Source: Sarcocystis neurona
Taxonomy: Eukaryota > Apicomplexa > Conoidasida > Eucoccidiorida > Sarcocystidae
Assembly (NCBI GenBank): GCA_000727475.1
Contig: KL647291.1
Location: forward strand, 3,579,434 to 3,643,433
DNA: 64,000 bases
Reading direction: 5' to 3'
A program made the translations under genes and the position numbers. Positions 36,201 to 48,545 of the stretch are shown one piece after another; the stretch's first letter is position 1, and the number at the start of each line of letters is the position of its first letter. The notes under the pieces were generated by a model. The model had not been told where the DNA came from, searched no databases, and was given only the letters and a program-made list of their open reading frames with translations.

Positions 36201-39200
36201 GAGAATTCTGGTTAAAGCAAAGTGAGTAATATGTTGACTGACTGTATGAACGTCGGCTTGCAGCGGGTTCCTCCTCTGTGAGTACTAAAGTGCATCCCCT
36301 GTCTTCATCCGCGAGTCTACGCAGGTGCGCACTCGCGAGACATGAGGATTCCTAAAAATTTCGGTTCACGCTTGACACTACGCGCTGCGTAAAGGGCGTA
36401 TATACGCGTGCTGATAACAGAAAAATGCCATCTTCTTTTCTACGTGCGAGTCCACGCGGCCGCAAAATAGTGTGTGATACACATTAATTTATTTGCATGA
36501 GGTAGACACGCGAATGAGCGGACCACGTCCATAGAAAGGGATGCCCTTCTGTTTAACCTCGTTCTTTTGACCGCGTGCATATTTGTGCGGACGAACATAT
36601 GCGTGAAAGGGCGCACGAAAGTGGGTCCGCGCGCACACGTGATTAGAAGGAACGCTACACGTGTGAACACACCGACGCCATCAAAGGCCTCTTTGGCATT
36701 TGAAGTTGAAACTACGCGGAGTGTCATCGCTGCAGAGGGCTCTGCATGTGGCTTTAGTGTTGCCTTTTTGCGAAGTATGTGCGGCCGGCCGTTTGAAGGA
36801 CTGCCCACGAAGCAACCCGAGAGAAGGCAAAACGCTTGTGCTTAGAGGGCCACGCCTTTCGTTTCGGATACGGACGTTCACCCGAACTCACTCGCGCATA
36901 CAACATGTACGTGGCGGCAGCCCGCCTCGGTTCCGCTGAAGGGTTCGCTTGTGCAGGTGAGGTTCACGAGTCGCGTCCTTTCGCAGCAGTTGCAGCAGCT
37001 TACGTACGTTTACGGGTGCGCAAACCCCAAAGGCTCGCCTCGCCGTAGACAACTGAGGTTCCTCGTTTGCATCGAATGCTATACCAGAGCCTTGTCTTGG
37101 AGTAGACACGTGCTCACACAGAAAAGCTTGAGGCCACACGAGTGTGTCAGTCCGTACGAAAGAGCTACACGTACAACAGGACCTCTTTATATGGACCACA
37201 GTCGGACTGACGTTTCACCTCGAAAAAGAACACTTGTTGGACAAGTCTACGGGCTTTTGAGTAATTTCACGCAACGAGGAGGCACTTGCACGGATTTCTT
37301 GTGTCCACGGGAACAACCGCAGGTCTTTGCAAGCCGTGGAGAACTCGCAGAAATGTCTGCTCACTTGAGCCATCGTTCCGTCACGTGTGTCCTGTAGGCA
37401 CTGCCCTGGGTCTGGGTTCATTATTGGTTTCATCCGCGTTCCTTCTGAGTCAATACGTGCGTATCTGCAATGGCCTCGTATATTTGTGAAGTAATGTAGT
37501 AAACGGGCTAATAATAAGCGGGTGGACCTCTCTCACTGTCAGAGGTGCAGCTGTCTACTGCTGGTGTCCCGTTGCTTAAGCGGCTCCGCCGAGCGCACGG
37601 TTTTTCGCTGCCGTAGAAGCTGCACTGTTCCTGTAGTTCCAATCACTTATTCTGGTTTTGCTGCAGATGTTGGTGTCGTCCACTCCTCAGGCATACTCCT
37701 TGAAGATGGACTTGTTGAGACGAGCGCGTGCGCGGAGGGCGGTTTCTCACTTTCCTCGCGACATGCGGACGCCACTGGCAGCCTGTCAGAACAGCCTTCC
37801 ATGGACAGAAACCACAGCCACCCGGTGTCCTTGCACTCACAATCCTCACTTTCAGACTCCGAACAAGAACAGTCGGCGCACAAACAACGAATTCACTCCG
37901 CGTCTCCCATGCGACCACCCGTGTGCACGCTCCAACGTGTGGGCACGCCCAATCCCCATGACAGTGAGCGTTGATGGAGATTTTCCGCATGCTGGCACTG
38001 AGTGCCGCCGAGGGAAAGGTAGCGAGTTTCCGTAGTACACAGAGGTAGAACGTGTACGTTCTGCTGAGGCTTACAACCGTAGCTAGATGTAAACAACAAT
38101 CACAGTCTACCACACAAGGGAACCCGCTAGATACGAAAATTTTCCACTAGGAGAACGTCCAGCCGAGTACACAACGTAGATTTGTTCTCTCCAGGGGAGG
38201 GTAGATGTGCCAGCCAACATTGTTGGCTGCAGTTAAGGAGATACGGAGCAAGTATGGGTCGGAGTAGACGACGTACCTCCCTGGCGGCGGTCCACACAAC
38301 ATGGCTGTGTATATTCGTCGAATCTTCTTCACGGAAAAATAGTCCTGTTCACCATTAATTACGCGGTGTCAGAGATAGCCGACATCCACAACGACTGCCT
38401 AAGTGTGGCAACTGTGACATGCAGCTGCTTTCTGTCTTCCGTGGAGAACTGTTAGGCCAGAAGCGGTCTCTGCATTTGTACAGGTGTCGTACACAAACGT
38501 TGGGTTATCAGGTGATGAGAGACTCGCAGCCGGTCCCCTCTGCTGTAGTACCGTCGCCAAAGTCTGTGTTTCTGTCCCATTAGTTGAAGGCTGCTGCTAT
38601 TTCCCTTTAGGTGCTCCTAATCCTCGTGTGCGGCCGCTGCATCTTCCCGCTATCCACGTATCCTGTTTCTGATTCTAGTAATGCACTTACACAGATTTGT
38701 GCGAGAATACGTACGAGTGACTGACGTACATAGTGTTGCAGTTTTACAAGGTATGTTGGTAGTGATGGACGGAGAACGGCGAAGATTGTGTATATAGAAG
38801 AGACGGCATCACTGAGGACCGCGTATGCTATCCACGTGTGTTGAACTCGAGCGTGCAACCACTGCGCCGCTACGCTTCTGCACCGTCAGCAAAATGACCG
38901 CCGTATGATAGAGGTGTCTATTTGGGTCTGAGAGTTTAGAAAATGCCGGTCATCACATAAATACAATGCAGTGTATCTGTACATCGTGCGTAACCAAGCG
39001 CTAAACACACTACCCGTCCGAATACTTCTCAAACCCTTGCGTCTCAGGAATCAACCAAGCCCGATATTTTTTCGAACAAGCAGCACACCTGGGGCATCCT
39101 GACGCCTTATTTCGTTTAGGCAGGATGGCTGAGGTAAACAGAAAGTGTTTGTTTGCGTACCCGTGAAGGAGCATTACTTCTGCTGCACGAGCTTGGTGGC

Positions 39201-42200
39201 GTTTGGACTACAGAAAGTCCCACGCCACTGCAGGGGCCCTCGCGGCCGCTTTCGTTACAGCTGCGTAAGGGTGGCTTTGGCTCCGGTGCACACTGCTGGC
39301 CCAACCAGCAAACCTGTCTATCCTGCGTTTGGGCACGTTCTATAGGCCGAAGGTAAACTGCTTTGAGTCGCGCTCTCCACTGATAAAACACGAGGCTGTC
39401 ACGCCACGGTGGAGCCCCGTCGACACACTTGCAGGATGGACGTAGTTGGTGGGGTTTCATCAGGCGCCTGAACATATACACAAACACACAAGCCACAAGG
39501 CACCGGTGGCATGAAACGACATGAAACAACACCACCGAGGCTGCAGTCCCGAACTAATACCTTATGGACATTCCGGGATTTGGAGCCACTTGTTTTAAAT
39601 ACCGTCTATCGCAGTAAAACGCACGTGTACCTCGTCCTACGATGATGAAAAATGCTGCTTTGACAGCATACTCCTGAAAATTTACTTCTTAATCTTGAGT
39701 GAACACGGGTGTACGTGTACGTAGTTGCACCGGTGTGGCATGTAGACACAGAGTTGCGCAAATGTGGTGAATTGGAACATTCACTGTCGCGCCAGTCCCG
39801 CAGCTTCCTCGCTAAGGTCAGAGCGCAAAAAACGATAGCGCGTCTGCTGCTGGGACCAGCCCGATTTTAGTAATAATTAAAGTTCTTCATCATGACTGAC
39901 TTTTGATGCATTGTTTGTCTGCAGGTTGGCCAAGGTGATTTTTCGCCAGACTACTCCCGTGCTGTTCAATTCTACCGTCAAGTAAGGAAGGCGGCAGGTT
40001 TGCGCCTTTCCGTTCGAAAGTTACTTGCAATGTAAAAACACCTTCTCTTAATCGAATACCTGTGTTTCGTGTCTCCAAAACGGTGACGTACAGAGTGGTG
40101 CAGAGATATGGATGAAGCAGAGAGGCACCAGCACTGGCAGCATGAGAATATATCACGAAGCAGGGTGAGAATCGGAACGCGCGGGGTCACACGAAGACGG
40201 TAAAAAAACTCATCGCAACAGCACAGATCGCTACATTGAGGCAGACAGCGACGACGTCAGAACAATCCAGAACACCGTCTGCAGCAAGAGCAGGCAGCGT
40301 TCCACGCATAAGAGAAAAAAAGACAAAGCGTGAGTGGCACACGCAACAACAGGGAGAAGAGTGTGCGCAGCAGGAGGCTACAACGATCGAAACTGAAGAA
40401 GAAAATTGCACCTGTGCTGCAGTGATGGTACCTTCGAAAGCATTTGACCTGTCAAAATCTACCGGCATTTTAGCGGCGACGCCAGTGGGGCCATGTGCTT
40501 CGTAGTAGCCGACCTGGTGATCCGCAGAGCTAAGCACATAAGAGAGAGTACAGAGGCCATCACTCAGGAGAGACAATTCACTGCCGAAAAAGCACGTCAG
40601 TCCGTGAGCTGGCGGCTGAACACACACGTTTGTGCTCTTTCCTCCTCAAGTCCCATTCTCCACTAATACAGGTGTACTGATTGGCACCACACGCCGCGCT
40701 TCACACTCGAAGCGTTTGAAAATTTCTGTTACCGTGTAGGCTGCGGAAAAAGGACATGCGGAGGCCCAGGTGGTAAGAAACTATCCCCGACGTGCGAATG
40801 TATGAACGGCAGATTTGAAAGATGGGATCCGCCAGCGCAGCTGGAGGTCTTTTCTCGTGACTCGAGACTAATGAAGCGCGACCCAGTGCACAGGCGTGCC
40901 TGCAGACACAGAAGTGTGTCCGGAATGCGCGAATTTCATTGACAAGGTGCAGCAAGGTACATTGTAGCAGTCAACAGGAAGGAGAAATAAACACCACCGG
41001 CAGATGCAGTACGGAAGATCAAAGGGACTTGCCGCCTCGTGTTAGTCTGTGTAGCGTAAAGTTAGAGTAGAAGGTGTGGACAGGCCTTTAACGCCACGGT
41101 AAGAGGTCGTTAACACCCACCTCGCCTTCTACCGATTACCTGCCTGGAAGTGGGAAATCCACTGGCAATTGATGGAGGGGAAGACAACTACAAACTCTAC
41201 AGAGTGTCGCGCAGGTGCACTGGGGGGCAACTACTCCATGGTTCTGCACATTACAGCGCCACCGGTCTTCATGGCAGATGCCAACGATTGTTGGGTTTAC
41301 ACGTGCTGCATCGACAGCGTGCACTGGTTGTGCTGCCTTCCCGCGTAACGAATATATTCGACTTCTTGTGCAGCGTGCATGCCCATTGCACCTGCGTGGC
41401 ACAACTTAATATACCGGCGTGTCGAGCCCCCCTTTTGCATGACAGGCTGTCGGCTATGCTTACGAGCGAGGCAACGCATACACGAAGGACTACGGCGAGG
41501 TAGGGCGAAGACTCGTTCGCAACAAAACGGGGTTTTCCTCCGCACCGTTTCTCGTTTAGTGACGTGTGGAACGTTTTCTGACGCCGGGTAACGTGGATAT
41601 GGAAGAAGGCTGCATCTTCGATGACTGGCTGATTTGATGCCCTGTTACTTTTGTACATGCACATGTGAAGAGTAGGAGATACAAGGGCAGAAGTTACCAA
41701 CAAGGGCTGGTAGGTCAAAACGGACGGAGAATAAGTTAGTGTGTTCGCCAACAAAGAGTACACGCTGAAATTCATGCTTATCAGTGGCATAAAACCATGC
41801 AGTTGCTGACAAGTTAAGTAGATGGTGTACCGGGGTATACGTGTAACTCCTGTCAGTTTCCACAGGGCAGTTGTGCACACGACAAGAAACTAACTCTGTG
41901 CTTCACGCACACATTTTTCGAAGGAATGGATCGTTTTTTCTATTGCTTTTTCATCAAGACAGGATCAAATTCGAAGTTCGCGTCACATACTAGAGACATT
42001 ACGGTCATAATGCTGGACGGTGTCAAGCACATAAACACAAAGATTACCATTCGTCTGTTTCATCTGCAGACAGGAGATACACACAGAAGGATGCACGTAG
42101 ACATCAAGCGTCTTGCTTCTACATTCGAAGGACGACAAGCTAGTGATGTTACCATCTTACCATGTGCACGCTGTCTGCAGGCTTTGAAATGGTATCAAAA

Positions 42201-45200
42201 AGCGGCGATCCAGGTATGGCAAGCAATTGTAGACGTGCGTGCCGCATTGACGGTGTCTTCCGTTATGCATCCAGTGTGGCATGTCAATAACGGAAAAACA
42301 TCTTCTGCATTTATGTGAGGAGGCGTCGCCTCTAAGAGGCATGCTGCGTTAAGATCCCTTTTTCTAACAGTTGGTCGCACGATTTGCACCAATGGTTGCG
42401 CACCGTGATAACCGCTAAAAAGTGTACTGCAGTTCCCACATGTTCTTTTGCGTGTTGGTCTCTCGCGAAAGAGTGTAGCACGGTATTCTATGGTCCCGTC
42501 ACTGCTGGCATACAAAGCCGACATTACCCTTTCTTCCTTTGTGTGCATGTCTCCGTCCTGCGATGAAGAGTCTGTAGATTCATCATCCGTTAGATTGCGG
42601 GTCAGATTTTCCTCCTTCAGCATCTGATCCCTTCAATTGCCAAGTTGGCTATCTCATTGCACCCTGCGTACGTTTCAGAAAGTCAAGCTTCTCTGTTTAG
42701 GTGGCTGCTTTCGGTGTAGTAGTCACTGGTCGGCTGCGGCGTTAGATATAACGGTAACCTTACTGATCGACTTAGCTGCACTGATACCGTGGGATGTAAG
42801 TGGTCACGCGCGTAGTCGAGGGTCTTGTTATTAGCTACGAATCATCTTAACCACGCGGTTTGAGCGCTCGATTTTCGAAATCATGCGTGTGTGCCTCAGA
42901 AGCAGCAAATTCGTATTTAATTCATCTCGGTAACCGTTCAGGGGTCGCAGCTACTTCCGCCCAGCACAAGCTGTCCCCCAAATCCACGAAGGACCACTTT
43001 AGTGTGCTGCTGCAGGTGTCGTTGGCCGGCACACCGTTCACGTGGGGTCACAGGAGTACAAGCGCCCTGCCTACAAGAGGTGTGCTCATTCCACGTGTCA
43101 CGACGTCATAGCAGTACTCCTTTTTACCGCAGCTCCCCACTAGGTGACTTTTTTGAGGCAACGGTCCCAGCCGTTGTACACCACCGTGTCTACATGGTTA
43201 TCCTCTTGTGCTTCATGAATGTTGCTGGACAGTAAACGAGCATAGAGTCTGGAATCTTTGTCCTTCGTGTTGTGAGGTGTTTTTTTCCTGTTCTCGCTCC
43301 GACGGTTCGCTTGTGAGATAACCAGCTCTTCCTGGTTGCCCTACTGACTACTGGAAAAGTTTGTTGAGGGATGAGTAATCAGGTTCTAGATGGAACTGCG
43401 ACACTCTTCACGTTCCACGGCAAAGGACACTTTGTGTTCACGTGAGATGCATTCCTAAGGAGAGTTGTGGAAACCTGTCACGTCTCCTATCCATGCGCGT
43501 GTGAAAATTCTACCGCCTAACCGGCGTACACGCTCGTTACTGCACCTTCGATTCGGTGACTACGCTGCGTGTCCTCGATTGTGGAAGCAACGATTTTTAG
43601 TGGCTGCAGTCTCTGTCGCGAGGACGCGTAACGCTCGTGACTTTAATGTGCTCGTGCGCTCCACCACCAGGGCAGCGCTACAGGACTGAACAACTTGGCA
43701 TCACTGTACTACCGTGGCTGCGGGTGTCCGGTGGACTACGAGCAAGCAGCAACACTTTTCAAGAAAGCGGCCGCGGTAGGAAATATACACGCCTGTTACA
43801 ACCTTGCCATTTGCTACGAATTTGGTCGAGGTGTCCTCGCAGAGGATTCAGACAGAGCTCTCAAATTATACTTAAAAGCTGCGCAAGCGGGGCACGTGAA
43901 AGCAGCGGCTGCCTTGGGAATGTTACTATTTAAATTGAATGCCGCTGCTGCGAAGCCGGCGGAAGCGTATACGGAAGCGGCTCGCTGGTTGCAGATGGCT
44001 GCAAGTAAAGAAGACTCAGAAGCTACATTCGTGCTTGGACAGCTCTACGAAACCGGGCTAGGTACGTAGGATGACTGCGTACAAACTCACCCATGCTGAA
44101 TCACAGATAGAAGCGCGAGGGTTTCCCCGCTTTCAACAGCTCAAGTCTCGCATGCTCTCTAGAAAAGTGTATCCCACTGCACACACGCACACTAGGAACC
44201 AGCCTCCAGGCGGGAGTGCGATCATGTATGTTTGACTCAAGCTCCTTGTAAATAAAAGGCATCTATTATCTATGGAGTCCGTAGAGTCTCTGCCTCACTA
44301 CGTACACTCAGAGTGCAGAGCACAGAAACACATACACGTACATAAGTATATGAGTCAACAGTGTTACGAATCTCTAATGGCATTTGTTCTCGCGTATAAC
44401 TACGCGATGAACGTACCTACCAACGGTTGTGATAGCCTTATACACCTTTACGGGGCTGAGTTTCTGCGTCACATAGTGCCAGCCATGCACGGAAACATAG
44501 ACCTTCGGCTACGCTCACCGCTAGCAGTGAAGGCCGCGCAATACCCGAGAGAGCAACTGTGTCAGCGGCAATTTCACTTCATGAACAGCTGATGAGTCTC
44601 CCGTTGACGGCGCGCTACGAGTATAGAAGGACAGGCTTTTTCATTCGTGCAATGTTTGTTGGTGCTTTGACTCACGTGAGGCTGTAGGGAAGCGTAGCTC
44701 ATGCACTGGTACGCACAGCTGCCCACTTGTGTGAGGAGGCGATGAGCTGCGGATACCTGAGTGACACACACTGACTGCAGTCTCGTTGCACCTGCAAGCG
44801 ATTTGTTGTCGCTATGGCACTCTCGGAAGTGCTCAGCGCGCTTTGAGCAGCGCTTATTCTCATTCGCGTGTATGCGAAACTCGGCTGATCTCTGGCCCGA
44901 AGCCGGACAAGTCGGTTGCACTCAGACAGTACAGTCGGTGCGGACGCACTTTAGCCGACTTTTCCGACACAGCCTCACTTGTCCAATAACACCCAGCAGT
45001 CAGCCTTTTAAGCTCTTGCCCCCCAGACAGTGTACAGTCTCAGCCCGGCTTGAAACGTACTTGCAAGTGCCAGCAAGCTATAATGGCAGGACGCAGTCGA
45101 CTTGGGGAGGATCCTGGGAGCAACACGGGGAAGGAGATGCTGTTTTTGACACTTGCTCGACCCGAGGGAGGGTGCGATACAGCGCGTCCGCAAACCAATA

Positions 45201-48200
45201 TTTTTTTTGAGGTTCTTGAGGAAGGAGATGCTGTTTTCGACACTTGCTCGACCCGAATGAGGGTGCGGCACAGCTCGTTGGTAGAAAAATATTATCTCGT
45301 ATTCGAAGGGAGAAGCGGTCACCACCGAGTGGGATTCACACTTGTTGAGAGACGAGTATCTTCTCTTTCTTAGAGCAACAGCAAGTTCACCGCAGGTCAC
45401 CAAGACGTAACGTTGCGGCGCATCACAAATCTTGCGCTTAAAAAGCTTCGTGGAGTCGGAGAGTCCATTAAGCATGATTGCACAGCGACACGGCTCTGCA
45501 GGTAGCTGTCTAAGCATGCCCGCTAGAAAATTGTGCCTCGACTACGTTGTTCTGTTTCGTGTGACGCGTCGGTATTTATAAATTCTTGCACTTCGTTGTC
45601 CTCAGACACACGAGTGAGCACACCGTTTGTAGCATTAGTGGGTTCGTTCACTACCCTCTCCAACAGGCTTGATTCGAGATCCAGGACAAGCCCTCGCGTG
45701 CTACAGAAAAGCAGCGGCTGGAGAAGCCAGCCCCAAAGTCCACCTTCGCCTGGCTCATCTGCTTTTCTCCGGTCAAGCGGGAACTCATTTAGCCAGCAAG
45801 AAAGAAGCCTTCAAGCACTACCGCGTCGCAGCGGAAGAGGTGAACGTTTTCTCCGGCATTTTTCTTCCTTACGTCCACCTGCTTTTGCCTTGCCATAGCA
45901 GTACATGCAGAATGAGGTTCTGCTTTCGGCACAGCGTGGAAGGCGTTGCGTGTGTTGTCCTGTCGTCTCAGTTGCTTATGTGCATGCGCCTGTCAGCGAT
46001 GGGCGACATTTTCCTGGTCAAGTGAAAAAGCACCTTTACTTTTGTGTCGGACACGCGTTTGTCGGTGGCACGCGAATGCTTATGTGGGGCAGAGTGTTAA
46101 GGAGTGTAAAGCACGTGCCCTTGAAACTCATTGACAATGTGGATGGCGATGTTATTATGTGATCGGCGATGCATCTGGAACCACACCTCTGCATGCGCTC
46201 CTGACTCGACACACCTCCGCACTGCACCAGTATTCGTGTCCGAACAAGTAGAAACATACGTGGACTCTTGTAGACAACACCACATGCGTATTTAAGGCGC
46301 ACGCCTTAATGTGTGCAAGCGTAGCCGTACGCGTGTAAGTGCGTTGCGGATTCTTTATGGACTACTCTGTCAGGGAAATGATCCAGAAGCGTGGAATTGC
46401 CTTGGTCTTTGCCACGAGGAAGGACTGGGTAGCGTTGATGGAATTCCTCAGTACGCAGATGCTGCACAGTGTTACGAGTACGCCGTGCAATGTGAATCTG
46501 CCGATGCGATGTGCAACTTAGCCCGCCTACTTACAAAGGTACGGCACAGCAGTCCACGCTGTCTCGCCTTCTCTCAATTAATCTCCAGGGCACGTCCGCC
46601 GCATCCAGTTGCCACAACACAGAGCGTTTCTCTGCATGATATTTCAGAAGTACTCCGCGGGACTGTTTGTTCACTCTCGGTGTGCTGCCAAAGACCATAC
46701 CGACGTGTGATTCATTGTATCTCGTACGACGTCTGACGTTTCGCTGGTTACGACGAGTAAGGGCTGAATCTCTCGCGTGACCAAACGTCCAGACATAAAA
46801 AGCGTCCACGCACGGTCTGGTACAGTGAGGAACGTCACGTGACAGAGGTAGCCGTGCCGACTCCCATAGCAACACAACTTTAGTTGTAAGCTTTGGGCGC
46901 GTAGATACTCCCGAAATATACGTGGAAGATGGTGAGTGCGTCCTGTGGGGAAAAATGTTTGGAGTGACAGTCCTTGGAATGGACGGCAAAATATTAGTTA
47001 CACGACTTGCTACGGCGGCTGGCCCCCAGCTGTCTTCCCACTGGTACTTCTGGTCATACGTAACAGTAGAAACAGGAGGCAGACGTGCAAGTCCGCACAT
47101 TTTGTGTGCCGCCCCGAAGGCTTCCTGGCTCCCCTGGGGTAAACTCACGTGCAATGGATCAATCCTCTCACACGGAGGCTGCCGTAGTTAACCGAATAAT
47201 TGTAACCGCCTGTACAACTTCACACCGTAGTAGTCGAGACTTCTTCGCGGAAATTGAAGGTCGTTGTGCTCACAACGAGGGTCGCACAGAAGCAATAATT
47301 CTATCAACTGCGATTCCTGAGTGTTCCGAGTCAAATTTTGTCTATTCCGTAATGCACGACGTTACACCCACACAGAGGCACATCTTTTAAAACATTTACA
47401 TGAACGCAGATGTTTGGGCCTGGGCACGCATGTACACGCAAAACTATCTGTGCCCGTAAGTGCATAAAATGCGGGCTAGCAGGTTACGTGGACAAAGACG
47501 TAAGTGGAAGTGGAGTTGTCTGCGCGCGTGTGTGCTCCAACAGCACATTTGAATATGTAATATGATTTGTTTCCTGCTTTTACAGGGTCTCGGCATTCCT
47601 CGAAACACGGAGCGTGGTTTTGAATTGTTGAAACGCGCCGCATGCAAAGGTCATCTGCAGGCAAAGTTTGCACTGGAAAATGAGGGTCGTATAGTGCCGC
47701 GTCCCCTTCTTGAGGTGGCGCTGGGCTACGCTGACGTTGCAGACAAGCCGCCTGCTCCAGCCGTAAAACCCACTTCACCTACGTTAGAGGAAAACAAACC
47801 AAAGGAGTTTTGTGTCACTTTGCCTAGCAAAGGGCAAATGTCGGAAAGGGAGGACAGAATCGAGAAAGCCTACGCGCAAGCAGAAGAATACGAGACAAAC
47901 ACCGCAACAATATCAACTGGAAAGAAATCGCACACTGCCTCGTCTCCTCACCAAGATGACTCCCATTTCTCCTCTGGAACACCACTCTGCACGCCTCGTA
48001 GTCAAACTGAATCTCTGTGTCCTGATGCAGACGGACATGCCCAGGGCCCTCTCTCTCTCAGCCGGTCACACAAAGGTAGTGAGAGATGTACCAAGACCCA
48101 CAGGAGCGTGCCAGTAGGCTCATCCTCCTTGCTTCAGAAAAGTGGTTCCTCTCAGAGCGCTCGGTCACCCACCACGGGTGCACACGACGGCAGCAGGCCA

Positions 48201-48545
48201 GCAAGCGCCTCTGGACCACAAGTCGGCAAAACAAAGGAGAAGTTCACAATTAGATTTGAAAATCGTGAGCACGAGTGCAATCAGGGTGCTAGTAGCTCCT
48301 CGAAAGGACTTCACCCCATGTTGAGCCCCTTGAGCCCAGGACAAATAGCATGCTGGCCAGAGTATTGCTCTTCTCTTTCCCCTCATGCGTTAGCTTCTTC
48401 ACGCCCAAGTAAGCTCTTCTACCGGAGCCTTGTCCCCCACGCCAGAAACAGCCTTGCGCATCTTCTCCTTTTAGATCGTTGGACGGCAACACGCTCTCCA
48501 TCGGCTTCCGTTCCTGTTGACGAAAATCCGTCCGCAGCTCTGTAG
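33219..48545 (+). CDS. Sel1-repeat (SLR) protein, 15 exons, 1,018 aa
   Basis: Exons: 33219-33431, 34663-34844, 35988-36161, 36647-36774, 36846-36956, 37667-37963, 39048-39133, 39925-39981, 41066-41098, 41446-41499, 42181-42213, 43671-44061, 45667-45839, 46374-46538, 47586-48545. They total 3,057 nt and stay in one frame. Residues 1-210 are a helical, non-repeat N-terminus with no signal peptide. Residues about 215-730 hold roughly ten Sel1 repeats, for example YEQAATLFKKAAAVGNIHAC, ALKLYLKAAQAGHVKAAAAL and ERGFELLKRAACKGHLQAKF. A Ser/His-rich insert of about 85 residues (exon 6) splits the early repeats. Residues 730-1018 are a Ser/Pro-rich, probably disordered tail. Sel1 repeats are TPR-like helical pairs that scaffold protein complexes. 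The lack of a signal peptide and membrane segment argues against it being the ER protein HRD3/SEL1L. Weakest acceptors: exon 4 (GATTAG) and exon 9 (AAGTTAG). Introns range from 71 bp to about 1.6 kb. Confidence 0.88.
33655..33745. repeat. Alternating purine-pyrimidine tract in Sel1-gene intron 1
   Basis: ATATAGGTATGCGTATATAAACG followed by CATGTAC, TATGCG and ACACACGCATGTGTGCG steps, about 90 bases in the first intron. Confidence 0.6.
39925..42213 (+). other. Micro-exon cluster of the Sel1 gene
   Basis: Exons 8-11 are 57, 33, 54 and 33 bp (19, 11, 18 and 11 codons), all phase 0 on both sides, separated by introns of 347-1,084 bp. Joined, they continue the Sel1 pattern without a gap: ...SRAVQFYRQ, then SRRCGQAFNAT, then AVGYAYERG...KDYGE, then ALKWYQKAAIQ, then GSATGLNNLASLYYRG. 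The spacing of conserved Tyr, Gly and Ala positions matches the repeat across each junction, which is the main support for exons this small. Confidence 0.8.
45131..45312. repeat. Two-copy tandem duplication, 91-bp period, in Sel1-gene intron 12
   Basis: Copies start at 45131 and 45222 with AAGGAGATGCTGTTTT, followed by GACACTTGCTCGACCCGA and GAGGGTGCG at matching offsets, and an AATATT block near each end. The period of 91 shifts the frame between copies, so both read GDAVFDTCSTR only in different frames. Intronic and probably non-coding. Confidence 0.85.

Noticed and set aside
38490..38517. Possible 28-bp exon of the Sel1 gene
   Set aside because: It has splice-like ends, but exons 6 and 7 already join in phase without it, and its translation does not fit the Sel1 pattern.
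40187..40627. Minus-strand open frame of 146 codons inside the Sel1 gene
   Set aside because: It lies in intron 8 on the opposite strand, is Cys/Ala/Val-rich and has no domain.
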